Of a stretch of 64,000 bases of DNA, positions 1 to 9,057 are shown piece by piece. The stretch is from Anaerosolibacter carboniphilus. GTDB taxonomy: Bacteria; Bacillota; Clostridia; Peptostreptococcales; Thermotaleaceae. The position numbers and the translations under genes are program-made. The notes under the pieces are model-generated. The model made no database searches and was not told where the DNA came from. It worked only from the letters and a program-made list of their open reading frames with translations. The stretch covers positions 51,285-115,284 of the forward strand of contig NZ_JACHEN010000016.1 in NCBI RefSeq assembly GCF_014205875.1, read 5' to 3'. Numbering within the stretch: the stretch's first letter is position 1; the number at the start of each line of letters is the position of its first letter.

Positions 1-2
1 GT

Positions 3-518
3 TTTATTTCTGATACCATACTGAGAAATGTAAATCTACTTGTTGCATTTATGATACTAGTTATTATCATATTTATAGGTATCTTTTTTGACCTTATTGG
101 TATTGCTGTGGCCTCTGCTAGGGAAACGCCTTTTCATTCCATGGCTGCAAATAGGATTGCTGGTGCCAAATATGCTGTGAAGTTAGTAAGAAATGCTGGA
201 TCCGTAGCTAATTTTTGCAATGATGTCATTGGTGACATTTGCGGCATTGTTAGTGGTGCTGCTGGAGCTATTCTAATATTAAAATTGAATGCTATTAGTC
301 AAATCAATATATCCTTTCTTTCCATACTTCTAAGTGGAGCTGTAGCAGCTATCACCGTTGGTGGAAAAGCCATCGCCAAGGAAATCGCTCTAAGGAAATC
401 AAAGGAAATCGTGTTTTCGGCGGGAAAAGTGCTATATTTTATTCATTCAAAATTCAATATTAACATTTTGCCCGACAAAAGACGAAGTGCAAAACATGAG
501 AGAAAGAGAGATGAGTAA
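3..518 (+). CDS. Integral membrane protein, 3' part of gene (5' end outside window)
   Basis: The reading frame is open back to the first base of the window, so the true start lies upstream and the first internal ATG (51) is probably not the start. The visible part has a hydrophobic stretch just after that ATG, a conserved-looking middle with small residues (around the words ASARETPFH and GDICGIVSGAAGA), a second hydrophobic region, and a basic tail. Proteins at this position upstream of dxs in clostridia are often labelled CorB/CBS-type metal-transporter-like membrane proteins. I recognise the context but cannot confirm a transport function. It overlaps the likely dxs start by 8 bases, which suggests translational coupling. 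Confidence 0.6.
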   Translation, partial: FISDTILRNVNLLVAFMILVIIIFIGIFFDLIGIAVASARETPFHSMAANRIAGAKYAVKLVRNAGSVANFCNDVIGDICGIVSGAAGAILILKLNAISQINISFLSILLSGAVAAITVGGKAIAKEIALRKSKEIVFSAGKVLYFIHSKFNINILPDKRRSAKHERKRDE

Positions 519-2391
519 TTTGAATGACTTGATCTCAAAAATTGATTCACCTACAGATATAAAAAAAATGAGTAATTCTGAACTACAGGAGCTTGGGAAA
601 GAGGTAAGAAACTTTCTTATTGAAAGTGTTGCCAAAACAGGTGGGCACCTGGCTTCAAACCTAGGCGTGGTGGAACTAACCATTGCCATTCATCGTGTCT
701 TTAATAGCCCTAAGGATAAAATTATTTGGGATGTTGGGCATCAAGCCTATGTACATAAGCTTTTTACTGGAAGAAAGCATCTGTTTCATACATTGAGAAA
801 GCATAAGGGTATGAGCGGATTTCCAAAACGTTGTGAGAGCGAGCACGATGTCTTTGAAACAGGTCATAGCAGCACCTCTATCTCTGCTGGCTTAGGAATG
901 GCAAAGGCGAGGGATATTTTAGGAGAAAAGCATGCAGTTGTTTCAATAATTGGTGATGGTGCCCTAACTGGAGGCATGGCCTTTGAAGCATTAAACCACG
1001 CTGGCCATTCAAATACAGATTTTATTGTGATTCTTAATGATAATGCGATGTCTATTTCTCAAAACGTAGGTGGTCTTTCTAAGTATTTAAATCGTCTAAG
1101 ATCTGACCCCACCTATTTTAAAGTTAAAAACGATGTAGAAAACTTATTAAATAAAATTCCTGCTGTGGGCAAAGCTATGTTTAAGACAGCAGAAAAAGCA
1201 AAAGATAGTCTTAAGTATTTCCTTGTACCTGGTGTTATTTTTGAAGAACTTGGTTTTACTTACCTAGGACCTGTTAACGGCCACGATTTAAAAGAATTGA
1301 CCATTGTTCTAAATCGGGCCAAGAATATTAACGGGCCGGTTTTCATCCATGTTTTAACGAAAAAAGGTAAAGGATATGATTTTGCTGAGAAAAATCCTGA
1401 TAAATTCCATGGTGTAAATCCTTTTAAGGTTGAAACAGGAAAAGCCGTATCTGTTCATTCTAGTGAAAGTTATTCCGCTGTTTTTGGACAAACTCTTTGC
1501 AAACTGGCACAAAAAAATCGGCAAATTGTGGGGATTACCGCAGCAATGCCTTCAGGAACTGGTTTGAGCGAATTTGCCAATAAATATCCAGAACGTTTTT
1601 TTGATGTGGGCATAGCAGAGCAGCATGCGGTTACCTTTGCGGCTGGTTTGGCTGCCAAGGGTCTTAGACCGGTATTCGCGGTTTATTCAACCTTCTTACA
1701 AAGAGCCTACGACCAAATTATCCATGATGTCTGTCTTCAGAATCTATCAGTCTTATTCTGCATTGACCGTGGAGGTCTGGTAGGGAATGATGGTGAAACC
1801 CATCATGGCGTTTTTGATTTATCCTTTTTGTCCCATATTCCTAATATGATGATCATGGCTCCAAAGGATGGCAAGGAGCTTAAAAGCATGATGGAATTTG
1901 CTTTTACCCATGAGGGTCCTATTGCTATCCGCTATCCTAGAGGAGAAAGTGATGATTTTTCTGGAGTATCCTCAGATTATAATGTAGCATCCTTGCAAGC
2001 TGAGATTTTAATGAAGGGTAATGATATCTGTATATTTGCCATAGGAAATATGGTTCGAACTGCCTATGAAGCCGCCCTGCGACTCAAGGCAGAAAATATA
2101 AATTGTACTGTGGTTAATGCAAGGTTTGCAAAGCCTCTGGATGAAGCCAGGATCTTATCTGAAGCTTCTGCTTGTCCCCATGTTATCACCCTAGAAGATA
2201 ATCTGATCAAGGGGGGCTTTGGAAGTCAGGTATTAGATCTGTTGAATAAAAAGAATGTTTATAAAAATATCAAGTTGTTAGGTCTACCAGATCAATTCAT
2301 CGAGCATGGAGACAATGATGACTTATTCAAGCTCTATGGTTTGGACGTGGATGGCGTTGTCAGTCATGCTTACGAGATGCTTGGAAAATAG
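511..2391 (+). CDS. dxs: 1-deoxy-D-xylulose-5-phosphate synthase
   Basis: Condenses pyruvate and glyceraldehyde 3-phosphate with thiamine diphosphate, the first step of the MEP isoprenoid pathway, in the cytosol. About 626 residues, normal for DXS. The N-terminal TPP-binding domain shows GDGALTGG near residue 148 followed by an NDN about 30 residues later. The central pyrimidine-binding domain has the DVGIAEQHAVTFAAG signature near residue 370, and a transketolase C-terminal domain follows. I chose ATG 511 because MSNLNDLI matches where DXS proteins usually begin; GTG 487 and ATG 496 are in-frame alternatives. tlyA follows 12 bases later. The last MEP enzyme, IspH, is also in this window, fused to S1. 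Confidence 0.96.
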   Translation: MSNLNDLISKIDSPTDIKKMSNSELQELGKEVRNFLIESVAKTGGHLASNLGVVELTIAIHRVFNSPKDKIIWDVGHQAYVHKLFTGRKHLFHTLRKHKGMSGFPKRCESEHDVFETGHSSTSISAGLGMAKARDILGEKHAVVSIIGDGALTGGMAFEALNHAGHSNTDFIVILNDNAMSISQNVGGLSKYLNRLRSDPTYFKVKNDVENLLNKIPAVGKAMFKTAEKAKDSLKYFLVPGVIFEELGFTYLGPVNGHDLKELTIVLNRAKNINGPVFIHVLTKKGKGYDFAEKNPDKFHGVNPFKVETGKAVSVHSSESYSAVFGQTLCKLAQKNRQIVGITAAMPSGTGLSEFANKYPERFFDVGIAEQHAVTFAAGLAAKGLRPVFAVYSTFLQRAYDQIIHDVCLQNLSVLFCIDRGGLVGNDGETHHGVFDLSFLSHIPNMMIMAPKDGKELKSMMEFAFTHEGPIAIRYPRGESDDFSGVSSDYNVASLQAEILMKGNDICIFAIGNMVRTAYEAALRLKAENINCTVVNARFAKPLDEARILSEASACPHVITLEDNLIKGGFGSQVLDLLNKKNVYKNIKLLGLPDQFIEHGDNDDLFKLYGLDVDGVVSHAYEMLGK

Positions 2392-2403
2392 GAGAGAAAT
2401 ATA

Positions 2404-3216
2404 ATGGGCGAAAAAAATAGAATTGATGTTGTACTCGTTGAAAAAGGCATATTTGATTCCCGAGAAAAGGCAAGAACATCTATTATGGCGGGTCTTGTAT
2501 TTGTTGATCACCAGCGGATAGATAAGTGTGGTACAAAAATTGATACTGATGCGGTAATTGAAGTGAAAGGAAAGGCAATCCCGTATGTGAGCAGAGGAGG
2601 ATTGAAGCTGGAGAAAGCCATTCAACAGTTTAACATTGTTCTTATGGATAAGGTTGCTTTAGACATTGGCGCCTCTACAGGTGGTTTTACGGATTGTATG
2701 CTTCAAAATAGTGCAAAGAAGGTGTATGCTATCGATGTAGGCTATGGTCAACTTGCTTGGGAACTAAGACAAGATCCCCGAGTTGTTGTCATGGAGCGTA
2801 CGAATATTCGTCATGTGAGTAAAGAGAGTTTTCTAGAGATCATTGACTTTGCATCCATTGATGTTTCTTTTATCTCTTTGCGGCTCGTCTTGCCCGTAGT
2901 TAAGGAACTTCTAAAATCTGAAGGAGAAGTTGTATGCTTAATCAAGCCTCAATTTGAAGCTGGAAGAGAAAAAGTTGGAAAGAAAGGTGTAGTAAAGGAC
3001 ATTAATGTTCATAAGGAAGTTATTTTCAAGGTATTAACCTTTGCAAAGGAAAATAACTTTTTTGTAAAGGGGTTATCCTACTCACCTATCAAGGGACCTG
3101 AAGGAAATATTGAATATCTTGCCTATTTAATTAATGAAAAGGCTGCATCAGAAACTTCCGATAATTTTGATCAACTTATTGAACAGGTTGTTATCCAATC
3201 ACATAGTCAACTTTAA
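2404..3216 (+). CDS. tlyA: TlyA-family rRNA 2'-O-methyltransferase
   Basis: TlyA proteins methylate 2'-hydroxyls of cytidines in 16S and, in some species, 23S rRNA. The 270-residue product has an N-terminal S4 RNA-binding domain (about 1-65, containing SREKARTSIMAGLVFV). A Rossmann-type methyltransferase domain follows, with the SAM loop DIGASTGGFTDCML near residue 83 and the FtsJ-like core after it. The start is set by a GGAGAG ribosome binding site just upstream. It lies between dxs and argR as in B. subtilis (yqxC); the NAD kinase gene often found after tlyA is absent here. Role as hemolysin, the old label, is not supported by the sequence. Confidence 0.93.
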   Translation: MGEKNRIDVVLVEKGIFDSREKARTSIMAGLVFVDHQRIDKCGTKIDTDAVIEVKGKAIPYVSRGGLKLEKAIQQFNIVLMDKVALDIGASTGGFTDCMLQNSAKKVYAIDVGYGQLAWELRQDPRVVVMERTNIRHVSKESFLEIIDFASIDVSFISLRLVLPVVKELLKSEGEVVCLIKPQFEAGREKVGKKGVVKDINVHKEVIFKVLTFAKENNFFVKGLSYSPIKGPEGNIEYLAYLINEKAASETSDNFDQLIEQVVIQSHSQL

Positions 3217-3217
3217 T

Positions 3218-3250
3218 AAAGATAGCCATATCGGTTATCTTTTATTATCT
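3218..3250 (+). terminator. Rho-independent terminator after tlyA
   Basis: A 7-base-pair stem (GATAGCC with GGTTATC, one wobble), extended by an A/T flank, with a 5-base loop and followed by TTTTATT. It probably separates dxs-tlyA from argR-recN. Confidence 0.65.
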
Positions 3251-3409
3251 GAAAGAAAGTAAATAATAATGAAATGTATAAAAAATTTTTTTGGTGAATA
3301 AAGGATAAAATAGAACCATGTAGAATAATGTTAATATGTGCTATTTATGTAGGATCTTATGAATTGTTTTATTTATATAATGAAAATTTAATACTTTAGG
3401 AGGTTTAGC

Positions 3410-3859
3410 ATGAAATATTCTAGGCATGCGAAAATACTTGAAATCATCGAAAATAATGAAATCGAAACCCAAGAAGATCTGGCAGAGTTCTTAAAAAAGG
3501 GTGGTATCAATGTTACCCAGGCAACTGTTTCTAGAGACATCAAGGAATTGCGTCTAATCAAAGTTCTTGCTAAAAGTGGCCGCTATAAATATGCTTCTTT
3601 AAAGCAACAGGAAAGCGCTATCTCAGATCGCTTGGTGAAAATTTTTAAGGATTCCATATTATCCATTGATAGCGCTGCTAATTTTGTTGTGTTGAAGACC
3701 CTTTCTGGAGCAGCCAATGCCGCTGCTGCTGCTGTAGATGCATTGGATATCAAGGAGATTGTAGGAACAATTGCTGGAGATGACACAATTTTTATTCTGA
3801 TTCGTGATCAAGAGTACTCGAGTATTGTCGTTGATAAATTTAAGAAGCTTATAAAGTAA
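3410..3859 (+). CDS. argR: Arginine repressor
   Basis: Hexameric, arginine-responsive transcription factor (AhrC in B. subtilis). The 149-residue length is exact for the family. Residues 1-70 form a winged helix with the hallmark [15 protein letters not shown]. The C-terminal oligomerisation and arginine-binding domain contains the alanine-rich [10 protein letters not shown] and the [13 protein letters not shown] strand with the paired aspartates that bind arginine. AGGAGG sits 7 bases before the ATG. It is followed 14 bases later by recN, the usual argR-recN pairing. An AT-rich 160-base leader precedes it; I see no convincing ARG box in it by eye. Confidence 0.96.
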   Translation: MKYSRHAKILEIIENNEIETQEDLAEFLKKGGINVTQATVSRDIKELRLIKVLAKSGRYKYASLKQQESAISDRLVKIFKDSILSIDSAANFVVLKTLSGAANAAAAAVDALDIKEIVGTIAGDDTIFILIRDQEYSSIVVDKFKKLIK

Positions 3860-3873
3860 CCGGAGGTATTGGA

Positions 3874-5598
3874 ATGCTCTTAGATTTATATATAGAAAAT
3901 TTTGCTTTGATAGAAAAGATGCGCGTAAGTTTTACCAATGGACTAAATATTTTAACAGGTGAAACTGGAGCTGGTAAATCTATATTAATTGATGCAGTAA
4001 ACATGGCGATAGGATTAAGAGCAGACAAGAACTTTATTCGAACTGGCAGTGAGAAATCAATCATTCAACTAATTTTTGAATGTAATCAAACATCGTTAAG
4101 TGATTTATTAAAGAATCATGGTATCGAATTAGAAAACGATCAAATACTAATACTAACTCGGGAATTATATAGCAATGGCAGGAGTGTTTCACGGATCAAT
4201 GACAAGATAGTTACAGTTTCTTTGGTAAGAGAGATCAGCAAATATCTTATCGATATCCACGGACAACATGAACATCAATCCCTTTTGTATTCAGAGAATC
4301 ATATAGATATCGTAGATTCTTTCGCTGAAAAGGACATTCATACGCTGAAGGTTGAAATAGAGAATAAATTTCAGCTCTTAAAGAGACAAGAACGGAAGCT
4401 TGCCAGTCTATATGGAAATGAAATCGAAAGAGAAAGAAAAATTGATTTATTGAAATTCCAAGTAAATGAAATCGATGAATGTAAGTTAATGAACAACGAA
4501 GAAGAGACTCTGTTGGCAGAGCGAAATTTACTGGCCAATAGCGAAAGAATTCATGATGTTGTATCACGATCTTATGAAGATTTGTTTCATGGAATGGATC
4601 ATAATAAGTCGCTACTTGATACATTGGGACATATCGTCAATGATTTTAATCATATAAAAGAATACGATCCACTCTTAGCGAACATTAGTCAAGGGTTATA
4701 TGAAGCTTTATACAAGCTTGAGGATATTACTAGAGATATTCGCTTATATAGAGATCGCATAGAATATGACCCCAATACACTAGATCAAATTGAAAAAAGG
4801 TTAGATACCATCAATAGCTTGAAGAGAAAGTATGGTAAGACCATCGATGATATTTTAAGTTATCGTAACCGCATTTTTTGCGAATTAGAAGAAATTCTAA
4901 ATAGTGAAGAAATCATTAAAGATTTAAAAAAGAGCATAGATGAATTAAGTGGGGAACTTTTGTTACTCAGTCAAAACCTTAGTGATAAGCGAAAGGCAAT
5001 TTCTCTTGAACTAGAGAACAAAGTAATGAAGGAATTATCAAGCTTGAACATGAAAAATGTTTCTTTTAAAGTTGATTTTTCTGTCCAGCTTGATAAAGAT
5101 CATCGTCCTATGTTAACATCTAAAGGAATAGATCATATTGAATTTTTAATCTCTACAAATTCTGGTGAACCATTAAAGCCTTTAACAAAAATTGTTTCCG
5201 GTGGTGAAATGTCTAGAATTATGTTGGCATTTAAGACAATTCTAGCTGCCGTAGACAACATTCCAACTCTTATTTTTGATGAAATTGATACTGGTATTAG
5301 CGGTCGAACTGCAACGATTGTTGGTGAAAAGTTAGCATTGATTTCCTCAACCCACCAAATTCTCTGTATAACCCATTTGCCACAAATTGCGTTGATGGCG
5401 GATAACCATTTCCATATTATAAAAACTAGTATTGAAGGTCATACGAAAACAACTGTAGAAAGATTGAAAGATAATGAGCGCATTGATGAATTAGCACGTT
5501 TATTGGGTGGTGTTTCTTTAACTCAGTTAACCATAGAACATGCTAAGGAAATGCTTGAACAAGGAAAAATCTTTAAAAACAATTTGAAGAAAAAATAA
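3874..5598 (+). CDS. recN: DNA repair protein RecN (SMC-like ATPase)
   Basis: RecN acts early at double-strand breaks, holding broken DNA ends together. The 574-residue protein has a Walker A at 29-36 (GETGAGKS), a long coiled-coil middle (about 150-370, rich in E, K, L and N), an ABC signature VSGGEMSR near 443 and Walker B LIFDEIDTGISG shortly after. The D-loop/H-loop region TGISGR and CITHLPQIA is intact. A GGAGG ribosome binding site precedes the ATG. No LexA-type box is visible upstream, so SOS control is not apparent despite lexA being in the same window. Confidence 0.96.
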   Translation: MLLDLYIENFALIEKMRVSFTNGLNILTGETGAGKSILIDAVNMAIGLRADKNFIRTGSEKSIIQLIFECNQTSLSDLLKNHGIELENDQILILTRELYSNGRSVSRINDKIVTVSLVREISKYLIDIHGQHEHQSLLYSENHIDIVDSFAEKDIHTLKVEIENKFQLLKRQERKLASLYGNEIERERKIDLLKFQVNEIDECKLMNNEEETLLAERNLLANSERIHDVVSRSYEDLFHGMDHNKSLLDTLGHIVNDFNHIKEYDPLLANISQGLYEALYKLEDITRDIRLYRDRIEYDPNTLDQIEKRLDTINSLKRKYGKTIDDILSYRNRIFCELEEILNSEEIIKDLKKSIDELSGELLLLSQNLSDKRKAISLELENKVMKELSSLNMKNVSFKVDFSVQLDKDHRPMLTSKGIDHIEFLISTNSGEPLKPLTKIVSGGEMSRIMLAFKTILAAVDNIPTLIFDEIDTGISGRTATIVGEKLALISSTHQILCITHLPQIALMADNHFHIIKTSIEGHTKTTVERLKDNERIDELARLLGGVSLTQLTIEHAKEMLEQGKIFKNNLKKK

Positions 5599-5630
5599 AA
5601 AAATAGGTTGATTACCACCTATTTTTTTAT
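5599..5630 (+). terminator. Terminator after recN
   Basis: AATAGGT pairs with ACCTATT around an 8-base loop, flanked by an A run on the left and TTTTTTT on the right. It starts directly after the recN stop codon. Confidence 0.75.
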
Positions 5631-5719
5631 TTTGGAAAGTTTTACTTTAATAGTGATACTTTAATATTTAAGCAAGATATTATTTTTCTTAAGAAATGTT
5701 CAATGAAACGAAAACTCGA

Positions 5720-5768
5720 TTGAAGTCTGGTCCTAATAACATTTTTTATGAAGCATAATAGACTTCAA
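5720..5768. promoter_or_regulatory. Inverted repeat with sigma-F/G-like -10 upstream of spoIVB
   Basis: TTGAAGTCT (5720-5728) is repeated exactly as its reverse complement AGACTTCAA (5760-5768), with 31 bases between. CATAATA at 5754-5760 fits the -10 of forespore sigma factors, but no good -35 is visible. The repeat could be an operator or a 5' leader hairpin for spoIVB; it has no T run and so is not a terminator. Confidence 0.3.
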
Positions 5769-5853
5769 AACAGGCTAATCTAAATATAGAAGTAAAAAAC
5801 TTTTAGTGGAGGTGAAGAAAAAATATAAGGGGAAAAGAGGAGTGTGATCTTTA

Positions 5854-7167
5854 TTGGATAAGGGCAAAAAAAGGCGCCTCATTTCGCTTTTCGTAGTTGC
5901 AGTTTTCATGACTGCATTTTACGTTTTTGTCTTGAATGAAATCATTCAATTTCCAAATGAACTTAAAATATTTGAAGGCGAAAACCAGTCTTTAGATGTA
6001 AAGTTTCCTTTAAAGGCTGAGAACAAAAAAGACCCGAATAACATTATTCGTCTTGTTAATCAAGAAGTAGATAAAAACAATCGTTCAATCTCCTTAAATC
6101 CACTAAAGTTAGGTAAAACAGATATACAGCTTAAATTACTAGGCGTGTTGCCCATTAAAACATTATCTGTTGAAGTAATACCTAAAGTTAAGGTAATTCC
6201 TGGTGGTCAATCTATTGGCGTCAAGTTAAATACAAAAGGTGTATTAATTGTAGGCTTAGAGGAAATTGAAAGTATAGATGGAAGAAAATACAATCCTGGC
6301 TATACTGCAGGGTTAAATATTGGAGACAGCATTCTCCAAATTAACGATGAGAAGGTCAGGGATGCTGAACATGTGACTGATCTTATAAATGGCAATGGAA
6401 ATAAAATGCTTCAGCTGCGAGTAAAAAGAGGAGAAAAACTGTTGGATATTAATATTCACCCCGTTAAATCTGCCGATGATGGAGAATATCGATTGGGTCT
6501 ATGGGTAAGAGATAAGACTGCTGGTGTAGGAACTCTGACTTTTTATCATCCTGATTCCATGAAGTTTGGTGCATTAGGTCATGCTATCACTGATATCGAC
6601 ACAGGACTGTTACTTGCTGTAAATAGTGGAGAAGTCGTTAAATCGAAGGTAGCTTCTGTACAGCAAGGTAAGAAGGGGAAACCTGGAGAAATAAAAGGCA
6701 TCTTCTATGAGACAACAAAACCCATTGGAAATCTTGAAAAAAATACCCATTATGGTATTTATGGTAAGGCTTATGAAGACATCAAAAACCCGTTATATAG
6801 TCAACCAATAGAGATTGGGTTTCAGAATCAGGTAAAGGAAGGCAAAGCGACTATCCTTACCACCATTGATAGTAATGAGGTACAAGCCTATGAAATATCT
6901 ATTGAAAAGATAAATCATCAAAAAAATCCAAATGTTAAAAGCATGATCATTCGAGTAACAGATAAAAGATTACTTGAAAAGAGTGGGGGAATTGTTCAAG
7001 GGATGAGCGGTAGTCCAATCATTCAAGATGGAAAGCTCATCGGTGCAGTAACCCATGTATTCGTCCATGACCCTACAAAAGGATATGGACTTTTTATCGA
7101 ATGGATGTTAAACGAATGTGGTGTTGATCTAAATAGCTACCGACAACTTGCAAATAGTGATGAATAG
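5854..7167 (+). CDS. spoIVB: SpoIVB peptidase, stage IV sporulation protein B
   Basis: Forespore-made serine peptidase (family S55) that is secreted into the intermembrane space and triggers SpoIVFA cleavage, so activating pro-sigma-K processing in the mother cell. The 437-residue protein has an N-terminal membrane anchor (about 9-28), a PDZ domain (about 105-200, with GYTAGLNIGDSILQIN) and the S55 catalytic domain. The expected histidine is in LGHAITDIDTG (residue 243) and the serine in GMSGSP (residues 383-388). The TTG start follows an AGAGGAG ribosome binding site. Its place immediately before spo0A is the standard Bacillus and Clostridium arrangement. Confidence 0.95.
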   Translation: MDKGKKRRLISLFVVAVFMTAFYVFVLNEIIQFPNELKIFEGENQSLDVKFPLKAENKKDPNNIIRLVNQEVDKNNRSISLNPLKLGKTDIQLKLLGVLPIKTLSVEVIPKVKVIPGGQSIGVKLNTKGVLIVGLEEIESIDGRKYNPGYTAGLNIGDSILQINDEKVRDAEHVTDLINGNGNKMLQLRVKRGEKLLDINIHPVKSADDGEYRLGLWVRDKTAGVGTLTFYHPDSMKFGALGHAITDIDTGLLLAVNSGEVVKSKVASVQQGKKGKPGEIKGIFYETTKPIGNLEKNTHYGIYGKAYEDIKNPLYSQPIEIGFQNQVKEGKATILTTIDSNEVQAYEISIEKINHQKNPNVKSMIIRVTDKRLLEKSGGIVQGMSGSPIIQDGKLIGAVTHVFVHDPTKGYGLFIEWMLNECGVDLNSYRQLANSDE

Positions 7168-7168
7168 G

Positions 7169-7200
7169 AGGAGTGCCCTCGTGGCACTCTTTATTGTTAA
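7169..7200 (+). terminator. Terminator after spoIVB
   Basis: GAGTGCC (7171-7177) and GGCACTC (7183-7189) form a 7-base-pair stem with a 5-base loop, followed by TTTATTGTT. Confidence 0.75.
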
Positions 7201-7249
7201 TACTTTTAAAGAATTTACATTAAAATCTATGTTATTCTTTTCCAATACA

Positions 7250-7278
7250 GAAGGAAATCTTATATCTTTGTCGAATAA
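7250..7278 (+). promoter_or_regulatory. Sigma-H promoter overlapped by a Spo0A box, upstream of spo0A
   Basis: GAAGGAAAT at 7250-7258 fits the sigma-H -35 consensus (RnAGGAwww) at every defined base. After an 11-base spacer, GTCGAATAA at 7270-7278 fits the -10 consensus (RnnGAATww) at every defined base. The 0A box TGTCGAA occupies 7269-7275, so it covers the -10. This predicts sigma-H-driven transcription with direct feedback by phosphorylated Spo0A. A separate TATAAT at 7295-7300 lacks a -35. Confidence 0.75.
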
Positions 7279-7330
7279 TTTATTTAAAAGAAATTATAAT
7301 ATATAGAAAGATTTTCAGGGGGGTAATTTA

Positions 7331-8143
7331 GTGAAAAACATTAATGTATTAATCGCAGATGACAACAAGGATTTCTGTGACATTTTAAGTGAGTATCTTG
7401 GAAAACAAGAAGATCTGGAGATTGTGGGAGTAGCAAAAGATGGTTTAGAAGCTATTGATTTGGTAACAAAAAAATCACCAGATGTTTTGGTTTTAGATAT
7501 TATTATGCCTCATTTAGATGGGCTAGGTGTTCTTGAAAAATTGAATTTAATGAACTTAGAAAAATTTCCGAAAGTAATTGTACTTTCTGCTGTAGGTCAG
7601 GATAAAATCACACAAAGAGCAATTAGCCTTGGTGCGGATTATTATGTAGTGAAGCCATTTGATTTTGAAATTTTTATCACTCGAATTAGACAACTAATGG
7701 GGAATAACGCTTCTGCTTCTGTATCTGAAAGAAAGAAAAATTATAGTGATTTATTAGTAAATACTTCTATGCCTGGTTCTCATAAAAACAGAAGTCTTGA
7801 AGCAGAGATTACAAATATTATTCATGAGATTGGTGTGCCAGCCCATATCAAAGGTTATTTATATTTAAGAGAAGCCATTACCATGGTTGTTGAAAACATT
7901 GAAATGTTAAGTGCTGTAACAAAAGAATTGTATCCTTCTATTGCAAAAAAATTCAATACCACTCCTAGTAGAGTGGAAAGGGCCATTCGTCATGCCATTG
8001 AAGTAGCCTGGAGCAGAGGAAAAGTTGATACGATCAATAATCTATTTGGCTATACGGTACATAATGATAAAGGTAAGCCAACTAACAGTGAATTTATTGC
8101 CATGGTTGCAGACAAGCTAAGAATAGAGCAAAAAGCCGTTTAA
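7331..8143 (+). CDS. spo0A: Sporulation master response regulator Spo0A
   Basis: Phosphorelay-controlled transcription factor that commits the cell to sporulation. The 270-residue protein has a receiver domain (1-125) with the acidic pocket D10/D11, the phosphorylation site D56 in [12 protein letters not shown] and the conserved K in VVKPFD. A linker follows, then the Spo0A DNA-binding domain (about 150-265), including the recognition helix region [24 protein letters not shown] start after a GGGGGG ribosome binding site. Preceded by spoIVB and controlled by the sigma-H/0A-box promoter described above. No dedicated histidine kinase is nearby, as is usual in clostridia. Confidence 0.98.
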   Translation: MKNINVLIADDNKDFCDILSEYLGKQEDLEIVGVAKDGLEAIDLVTKKSPDVLVLDIIMPHLDGLGVLEKLNLMNLEKFPKVIVLSAVGQDKITQRAISLGADYYVVKPFDFEIFITRIRQLMGNNASASVSERKKNYSDLLVNTSMPGSHKNRSLEAEITNIIHEIGVPAHIKGYLYLREAITMVVENIEMLSAVTKELYPSIAKKFNTTPSRVERAIRHAIEVAWSRGKVDTINNLFGYTVHNDKGKPTNSEFIAMVADKLRIEQKAV

Positions 8144-8196
8144 TCGTTAGGTATATTTAAAATTCTAAATCAGCTGAAGCGTATTACAAATCCAGT

Positions 8197-8250
8197 AAAC
8201 GTCCTGGAGATGTTCGTTTGAAAACGAATATCTCCAGGACGTTTTTATAT
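8197..8250 (+). terminator. Strong terminator after spo0A
   Basis: A stem of about 21-23 base pairs with one wobble (8197-8219 against 8222-8244) carries the core CGTCCTGGAGAT and ends in TTTTTAT. It is among the most stable-looking hairpins in the window. Confidence 0.9.
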
Positions 8251-8356
8251 TTTGTTGTCTTTTATAAATATTTTTGAGGTGATAGTAAGAATTTGAGACA
8301 AAGTTTGTTTATGATTACACTTTTGAAAATCTTTCTATAAATTTGGCAGTTGATTA

Positions 8357-8527
8357 TTAATAGATCACCAACTCATGAGTCATGCTGTCGGTAAGGGTCA
8401 GTTTCAAGTCTATAGCATAGTGCTTAATCATTGCTTTTTGAATAGGTATAGGAACATCTTCTTTCTTTAGCCTTTTAGAAAAATCTTTCAATAGTTCAAA
8501 CTTTATACGAAACATAATAATACTCAT
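8357..8527 (-). CDS. Small conserved-looking protein of unknown function, 56 residues
   Basis: A short minus-strand frame facing spo0A. AGGAGG (complement of 8534-8539) lies 6 bases before the ATG, a near-perfect ribosome binding site. The product begins MSIIMFRIKF, continues with a basic amphipathic helix (LLKDFSKRLKKED) and a VPIPIQKAM turn, and ends THELVIY. It has no Cys, no signal peptide and no transmembrane segment. I do not recognise a family. The balanced composition and the ribosome binding site argue that it is real. Function unknown. Confidence 0.55.
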   Translation of the reverse strand: MSIIMFRIKFELLKDFSKRLKKEDVPIPIQKAMIKHYAIDLKLTLTDSMTHELVIY

Positions 8528-8539
8528 ACATAACCTCCT

Positions 8540-9057
8540 AGTTTATTCTAATAAAGAAATTCGTCATAGACTGCACTTTTAGGACATCTTAATAATTCCA
8601 ATTTATGTATTATTATCCATATTATAGTATTAATCATAAATCTCTTTCCCTCTAGGATTGGCTGTGCTTGATCTTTTATTGCAATTTGATGGTCTGGCAA
8701 TACTATGCAATATTTGAAAGATTTAAGACGAATATGAGGCGATATTCAATAGAGAAAATACAATGTAACATAATAGTTATTGTGTTACATTCTTGCAAAC
8801 AAAGAACCTGTTGAATTTTCAACGTTATTTGCTATGTCCTATTTACTTAAGTAACATAATGTATTTGACATTAACATTCAATGTAATATATTATTGAATA
8901 GAGATCTAGGTAGTCCCATAAATGTTTATATAGCAGTATTGCTTCCAAATTGGGTAAAAGGAGTCGTCCCACTTTCTCTAGCAATTGAACGCAGTATGAT
9001 AAGAACGAGGTAATCTATTTAATAATCAGCACTACATTTTAAAAAAGGGGACAATAA
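8540..9057. other. Non-coding AT-rich stretch with palindromes
   Basis: No credible gene is seen in these 518 bases between the small minus-strand gene and the integrase. It holds a 9-base inverted repeat AATGTAACA/TGTTACATT (8762-8770 and 8783-8791), a direct repeat GTAACATAAT (8765-8774 and 8851-8860) and a small palindrome around 8875-8885. These may be operators or recombinase sites; they do not match a motif I know. Confidence 0.5.

Noticed and set aside
3376..3381. TATAAT upstream of argR as promoter
   Set aside because: No -35-like hexamer and no extended -10 at the right distance; AT-rich sequence yields such hexamers by chance.
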